A stretch of 17,742 nucleotides of DNA from JBHIBA01 sp046758845 (GTDB taxonomy: Bacteria > UBA8248 > JACPRG01 > G963555815): contig JBHIBA010000070.1 in the NCBI GenBank assembly GCA_046758845.1, positions 1 through 17,742 on the forward strand, written 5' to 3'. The notes under the pieces are model-generated. The model was given only the letters and a program-made list of their open reading frames with translations, was not told where the DNA came from and searched no databases. Of this stretch, positions 14,064-17,742 are shown piece after piece (position 1 is the first letter of the stretch; each line of letters opens with the position of its first letter). The position numbers were made by a program, and so were the translations under genes.

Positions 14064-15851
14064 TCAGGCCGCTTCCAGTTCGATGCATCCCTGTTTGTCA
14101 TAATCGTACAGACCCTGGGTAGTCAGTTTCAGGACCGGAATGCCAGGGGACGTGCTCAACCCCAAGGTCATGAACGGGTTATTCAGCCGACAACCTGCCG
14201 TCCTTTTGAGGGTCTCGTGAAGTCCCCTCATGGTCCGAATGAACTCTTCCGCTGGCGCCGGGCTCAAGACCGAACAAACCGGCAGAGGACATCCCCCGAG
14301 TATCCGGCCCTGGTTCACCACCACCAGCCCGCCGTGAAGCTCAGCCAGCCGATTGGCCGCCAAGGCAATATCCTCGTCGTCCACCCCCGCGACGACGGTC
14401 TGCAGCTTGTCCCGGCTCACACTGCAGCCAAAAGCCCCGCTGCGCATCCCGAACCCCTTGGCGAAGCCGCGTCCGATGGCGGGCGGGTCGCCGGGCAATT
14501 TCCCCGGCTCCATCACCACCAGCTTGACCACGTCCTTTTGCGGTGTGGGCTGGATGTGACCCGATACCACGCGCAGTTCCTCCTTCACTTTGAGGCCGAG
14601 GATGTGATCATCCCCCACCTCGATGGCCCAGACCTGGCTCTTTTCCCCGCGCCGGGAGGGGATGGCAAAATCGGACGCCGTAAATTTCCGGGAGAAGCTC
14701 AGAACATCCATCAGATGAGGCGGATAGCGATAATCCGGGAGCGAGACAGTGAGTTCTCCATTCTCCGCTATCAGTTCGCCTCCTACCATGACCCGAGCGA
14801 CTTCAAACTCGGCCAAGTCGCGGACGAACACGACATCGGCAAGCCTCCCAGGAGAGAGGCTCCCTAGATCCCGGTCCAGGCGGAAATGCCGGGCGCAGTT
14901 GATGGTGGCCATCTGTACGGCTTGCATCGGTGAGAGGCCCGATTGGATGCTCCGCCGCACCATCCAGTCGATGTGCCCCTCCCCCGCCAGGTCGGTGGGG
15001 GTCTTGTCGTCGGTTGCGAAGCAGCACTGGTGGCTGTTCAGGCCTCTCTGGGTAAGAACGGGCAGGATGTCCGCGAGGTTGCGAGCCACCGAAGAATCCC
15101 GGATCATGAGGGTCATGCCGAGACGGAGCCGTTCGACGGCTCCCTCGACATCGCGCGTTTCGTGATCCGACTGGACGCCCGCCGCGGCGTAGGGGTTGAG
15201 GAAGAGGCCGGCGGCATTTCCTCCGTCCACGGCCTTCTCGCAGGCCAACGAAGCATCCACCTCTGCGAGGAGCCTCGGATTTCTCCGCACCAACCCCCAC
15301 TTGTCGTAGACCTCACCCACGCCAACGATTCTGTCCCACTTCAGCATCCCTCGGACCTCTTGGAGCATCGCCTCGGAATTGCCCGCCTTGTCCCCGTAAG
15401 TGGCTTCCGGGAGACAGGAGGAGATGTTCACAAATGCTCTGAGGGGAGTCTGGCGCCCTTCCTCGACCGCCAGCCGGATGCCTTCAATCCCGACGGCGTG
15501 CACGGTCTGATGCGGATCGATGAAGACCGCTGTGGTCCCGTGCGGCAAGACCGCTTGGGCGTACCGGGTGACGGTCATCATGCTGCTCTCGTTATGCACG
15601 TGTCCATCCATGAGACCAGGTGTCAAAAAAAGGCCCGTGGCATCGATGATCTCGGCTGCGCGTTCCCGTAGGTTCTCGCCCTTCCCGAGGTAGGCGATCC
15701 GCCCTCCCTTGATAAGCAGATCAGCCTCGTGGACCTCGCCGCTCATGACGTTGACCACCCGCCCATTGACGATGGCCAAGTCGGCCGAGTCCTCCCCCAT
15801 AGATACCTTTATGAGCTCTTCTCGCTGAGTGTGGGTCCCGGCCTCTCGCAT
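14064..15851 (-). CDS. ade: Adenine deaminase-like amidohydrolase
   Basis: This 595-residue protein has the architecture of bacterial adenine deaminase (Ade): a barrel carrying TPGLMDGHVHNESSMM (His84, His86), the bridging Glu180 in VGVGEVYDKWG, SDHE (His230), RDSSVARNL and CCFATDDKTPTDL (Asp281), then a C-terminal domain containing SVSRDKLQTVVAGVDDEDIA. Ade converts adenine to hypoxanthine and ammonia. One expected metal ligand is missing: where known members read GHAPGL, this protein reads GGNAAGL (210-216), so the beta-5 histidine is replaced. Activity or substrate may therefore differ. The start has AAGGAG seven bases upstream. It is the first gene of the cluster with the cysteine hydrolase and SBP, fitting purine or ureide nitrogen salvage. 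Confidence 0.87.
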   Translation of the reverse strand: MREAGTHTQREELIKVSMGEDSADLAIVNGRVVNVMSGEVHEADLLIKGGRIAYLGKGENLRERAAEIIDATGLFLTPGLMDGHVHNESSMMTVTRYAQAVLPHGTTAVFIDPHQTVHAVGIEGIRLAVEEGRQTPLRAFVNISSCLPEATYGDKAGNSEAMLQEVRGMLKWDRIVGVGEVYDKWGLVRRNPRLLAEVDASLACEKAVDGGNAAGLFLNPYAAAGVQSDHETRDVEGAVERLRLGMTLMIRDSSVARNLADILPVLTQRGLNSHQCCFATDDKTPTDLAGEGHIDWMVRRSIQSGLSPMQAVQMATINCARHFRLDRDLGSLSPGRLADVVFVRDLAEFEVARVMVGGELIAENGELTVSLPDYRYPPHLMDVLSFSRKFTASDFAIPSRRGEKSQVWAIEVGDDHILGLKVKEELRVVSGHIQPTPQKDVVKLVVMEPGKLPGDPPAIGRGFAKGFGMRSGAFGCSVSRDKLQTVVAGVDDEDIALAANRLAELHGGLVVVNQGRILGGCPLPVCSVLSPAPAEEFIRTMRGLHETLKRTAGCRLNNPFMTLGLSTSPGIPVLKLTTQGLYDYDKQGCIELEAA

Positions 15852-15989
15852 CTCTTAACTCCTTGCGGCGGGCGGAAGGCTACCAAGCCCAGATTTTGGC
15901 GTCGCAGGCGGTACCGTCCATAGCGACTGCTCTCCCTGCGAATTTGGACGTGGAGTCTGCCCCCCGACCCGATGGAAAGATGCCTTGCC

Positions 15990-16007
15990 ATAGGGTATAC
16001 CCCTATA
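15990..16007. promoter_or_regulatory. Orphan CsoR-like palindrome upstream of the deaminase gene
   Basis: ATAGGGTATACCCCTAT (15990-16006) is a near-perfect inverted repeat. It shares the 10-mer ATAGGGTATA with the sequence upstream of csoR at 11781-11790. It lies about 140 bases upstream of the deaminase start. On the - strand a TTGACA (16030-16035) precedes TATAGG (16002-16007) with the same 22-base gap as at csoR. It may be a copper-responsive site, or a binding site for another regulator with a similar half-site. Confidence 0.4.
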
Positions 16008-16081
16008 CTGTGTTTTGGTTTTTCTTCCGTGTCAAGTACAAACCCGGGAGGGTAGTGGGTCAGTTTGCTGAACGACCCCTG

Positions 16082-16283
16082 CCTTCCTCCGTTGTAGCCG
16101 CGATTTGAGCACATTCGCCTCGCTCAGTGCAGGCTCCGCGGAAATCGCGGCCGGGCGCGCCCCGGTCTCCGCTCGGACCCAGGTCCTCGCCCGTCTTGAT
16201 AGACGGGGCTACACCAAATGATGACTGGGCCGTGGGCAAAGCTGCGTACGGGACTTAATCCGTTCCAAACTGAACCACTGCCC
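16082..16283. repeat. Dispersed ~200 bp double-hairpin repeat, copy B
   Basis: This is the second copy of the 4494-4691 repeat, in the same orientation. The first hairpin is conserved exactly in its arms (CGCGATTT 16099-16106, AAATCGCG 16142-16149). The second hairpin has diverged (GCCCCGGTCT against AGACGGGGC), with changes on both sides that largely keep pairing. The tail ACACCAAATGATGAC..ATCCGTTCCAAACTG is well kept. Similarity stops just after CTGCCC at 16283. Confidence 0.85.
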
Positions 16284-17377
16284 CCCGGAGAATTAGGTCA
16301 GTCCCTTAGGAGAGCATCAGAGACGGATCCTCGACGGAGGGGCTGGGCCAGTTGCCCAGGACCAAGGAATATCCGCCTGGTGGAGGGGGCGGGGGGATTT
16401 TAAAACATGCAAAACGGGCGTGGCGTCGGAGGCACAGGGGCTGCCCTTGCCCTCCGCCATGCCTTGGGGACCTTCAAGCCGGAGTGAGCCATTGAGGACT
16501 TCGGGGGACCCGCTGAGAAGCTCTGTATTTGAAAGCCCTACATGGCCGGGGAGGGACGGTTCGCCAATCTCGACGCCGCGGCCTGTTGCTGTCCCGGGTT
16601 CATGACCGAAGCAGAGTCGGGCTGGGGATATCGGTCCTACGCTTGTCTGGGGGCGAAGTTCCGCCTACGGGGGCCACGCCCCGGCCTCGGTTCGTATGCA
16701 CTCCCGTATGCTCTGAGGGATGCTCGCCAGGGCGAAGCGGCCTGGGAGTGAACCATCTAGCCCGGACCCACCGTCCTCAAGCAAATATCCCGATTCAGCC
16801 GAGAAACGATTTGAAGCGCGAGACAGTCCCGGAAAAGGCCGCGATTGCGAGAGTCCTCACCCCTTGAGCCAGCGCGAGCAGCCCGGCGATGAAGAGGGCT
16901 CCGATCCCCAGGAGCGTCGCGAACCCGATACCGATGATCCCTTCGACCGTCTTCAACCGAAATTCCCCGTTTAAGGACTGCCCGATCACTAAGCCTGCTA
17001 CATTAGCCGCCCTCCTATGTTTAGACATCGAATCAGCCAAATTCTTTCACCAGGCGGCCCGTCCGAACGCCCGCTGTCCCGCAACCGTTGGAATCCAGTC
17101 GCATGCTTGGCTTCCCATACCAAGAACCCGCCTTTCCCGAAGGCCCAGTTTGTCCTCCGGTTCAAAAAGCCTCACCTGCGGTCATTCGCGCGGGCTCTAC
17201 GAGCCCCCCACGCCCCATTGGCACGCCGCGGATGGGACCAGCTCTCAGCGCGTAGACGCACTCGGGTCGGTTCCGCCATGCCCATCGGATGATAGTCAGG
17301 GTTTTTGGACATCAACCCTATCATTCTTATTGTTTATCTCAGATTGGAAAAAAGTTACTAACACGAGCGCTTAATAG
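16284..17377. other. About 1.1 kb with no convincing gene
   Basis: The + strand frames here are short, Cys/Pro/Arg-rich and lack domains or ribosome-binding sites. The only frame with some protein character is the hydrophobic - strand frame described separately. I see no tRNA, rRNA, transposase or CRISPR repeat. The region may be degraded coding sequence; the mixed base composition and missing long frames fit that. Confidence 0.45.
16795..17028 (-). CDS. Possible small hydrophobic membrane protein
   Basis: This 77-codon frame starts at ATG 17028. After a basic start (MSKHRRAANVAGLVIGQ) it has a long apolar stretch, TVEGIIGIGFATLLGIGALF continuing IAGLLALAQ, long enough for one membrane helix or two short ones. 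A basic end, SRFKSFLG, follows. No ribosome-binding site is visible before the ATG, although an AGGAGG occurs just inside the frame. I do not recognise a family. The hydrophobic run argues against pure chance, but the surrounding DNA is gene-poor, so it may be a remnant. Confidence 0.22.
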   Translation of the reverse strand: MSKHRRAANVAGLVIGQSLNGEFRLKTVEGIIGIGFATLLGIGALFIAGLLALAQGVRTLAIAAFSGTVSRFKSFLG

Positions 17378-17498
17378 TTGACATGTCATTCTGAATGCGG
17401 GTCATTGGCCCGCACGAAGAATCTCGCCGTAGGTCCCGCAAATTGCGAGACCCTTCGCGCGAGTCGGTGACTCTCGCTCAGGGTGACATGACTGTCAA
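17378..17498. repeat. ~120 bp inverted-repeat element (REP/MITE-like)
   Basis: The outer ends are imperfectly inverted: TTGACATGTCATTCTGA from 17378, and TCAGGGTGACATGACTGTCAA ending at 17498 without counting its first base. Inside, CGAAGAATCTCG pairs with CGAGACCCTTCG, and a small hairpin, GCGGGTCA-TTGGCCCGC, lies at 17397-17413. Elements with GTCATTCTGA..CGAAGAATCTCG are common interspersed repeats in environmental bacterial genomes. No coding capacity. Confidence 0.7.
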
Positions 17499-17742
17499 AT
17501 ATTCAGTGCTCCCCTTCATAAGAGGATTTATTGACGCACGATATGAAGGATGTATCTCTATTATTGGTAGATCGGCGAAACCAAGTTGCAAATCGTGTGA
17601 CAATAAAACGCCGGCCGGAATGGACAAACATCTCCGATCTCCCGAATTGGGACCGTCCCGAAAGGCCGGGGTTTCTTGGAACAGGTCACCTAGTGTGCCG
17701 TCCCGGAAATTCATTTCAAAAGTTCTTGAGGTGAAGTAGGCG
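17499..17742. other. Window-end stretch without a firm gene
   Basis: Two overlapping + frames reach the edge. One (ATG 17543, ending at 17734) begins MKDVSLLLVDRRNQVANRVT and looks mildly protein-like. The other runs to 17739. Neither has a recognisable domain or ribosome-binding site, and both are short. Confidence 0.3.

Overview
This 17.7 kb window is GC-rich bacterial chromosomal DNA. It carries three ABC-type solute-binding protein (SBP) genes with no permease or ATPase gene beside them, two exported proteins with Sec signal peptides, and several hairpin-rich intergenic repeats. SBP expansion together with amidohydrolase-type enzymes suggests a Gram-negative soil, sediment or groundwater bacterium from an under-cultivated proteobacterial-like or NC10/Tectomicrobia-like lineage. 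No rRNA, tRNA or phylogenetic marker is present, so the taxonomic guess is weak.

Layout. Positions 1-92 hold the C-terminal end of an unidentified + strand gene. An NMT1/THI5-like SBP gene follows, with a strong terminator; its 5' end runs into repeat DNA and lacks a signal peptide. From about 1.45 to 5.7 kb three - strand genes encode a nitrilase-family C-N hydrolase, a TRZ/ATZ-type amidohydrolase and an exported UlaG-like metallo-beta-lactamase-fold hydrolase. A + strand LivK-type SBP with a long leader and a textbook terminator occupies 6.3-7.65 kb. A - strand copper module (csoR, a CopZ-like HMA chaperone, and a YHS-HMA-HMA copper P1B-ATPase) runs from 11.75 to 8.02 kb. A second - strand cluster (adenine deaminase-like protein, isochorismatase-family hydrolase, NMT1/THI5-like SBP) runs from 15.85 to 12.2 kb. 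The last 1.9 kb has no convincing gene. It contains a dispersed repeat, an orphan CsoR-like palindrome and an inverted-repeat element.

How it may work together. The copper genes form a coherent Cu(I) sensing, chaperoning and export system. CsoR has the C-H-C ligand set, and an operator-like sequence lies in its own upstream region. The other genes share a theme: periplasmic capture of small N-containing molecules, then hydrolysis of C-N bonds in cyclic or linear amides (adenine deaminase-like, TRZ/ATZ amidohydrolase, RutB-like cysteine hydrolase, carbamoyl- or nitrilase-type hydrolase). I read this as scavenging of nucleobases or other N-heterocycles; the exact substrates are not readable from sequence.

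Most notable points: a roughly 200 bp double-hairpin repeat present twice, with partial relatives elsewhere; a second element bounded by direct repeats beside the copA stop; a solute-binding protein that has lost its export signal where repeat DNA abuts it; an adenine deaminase-like enzyme lacking the expected beta-5 metal-binding histidine; and an orphan copper-operator-like palindrome upstream of the deaminase operon. I did not find a clearly new defence, mobile or RNA system.
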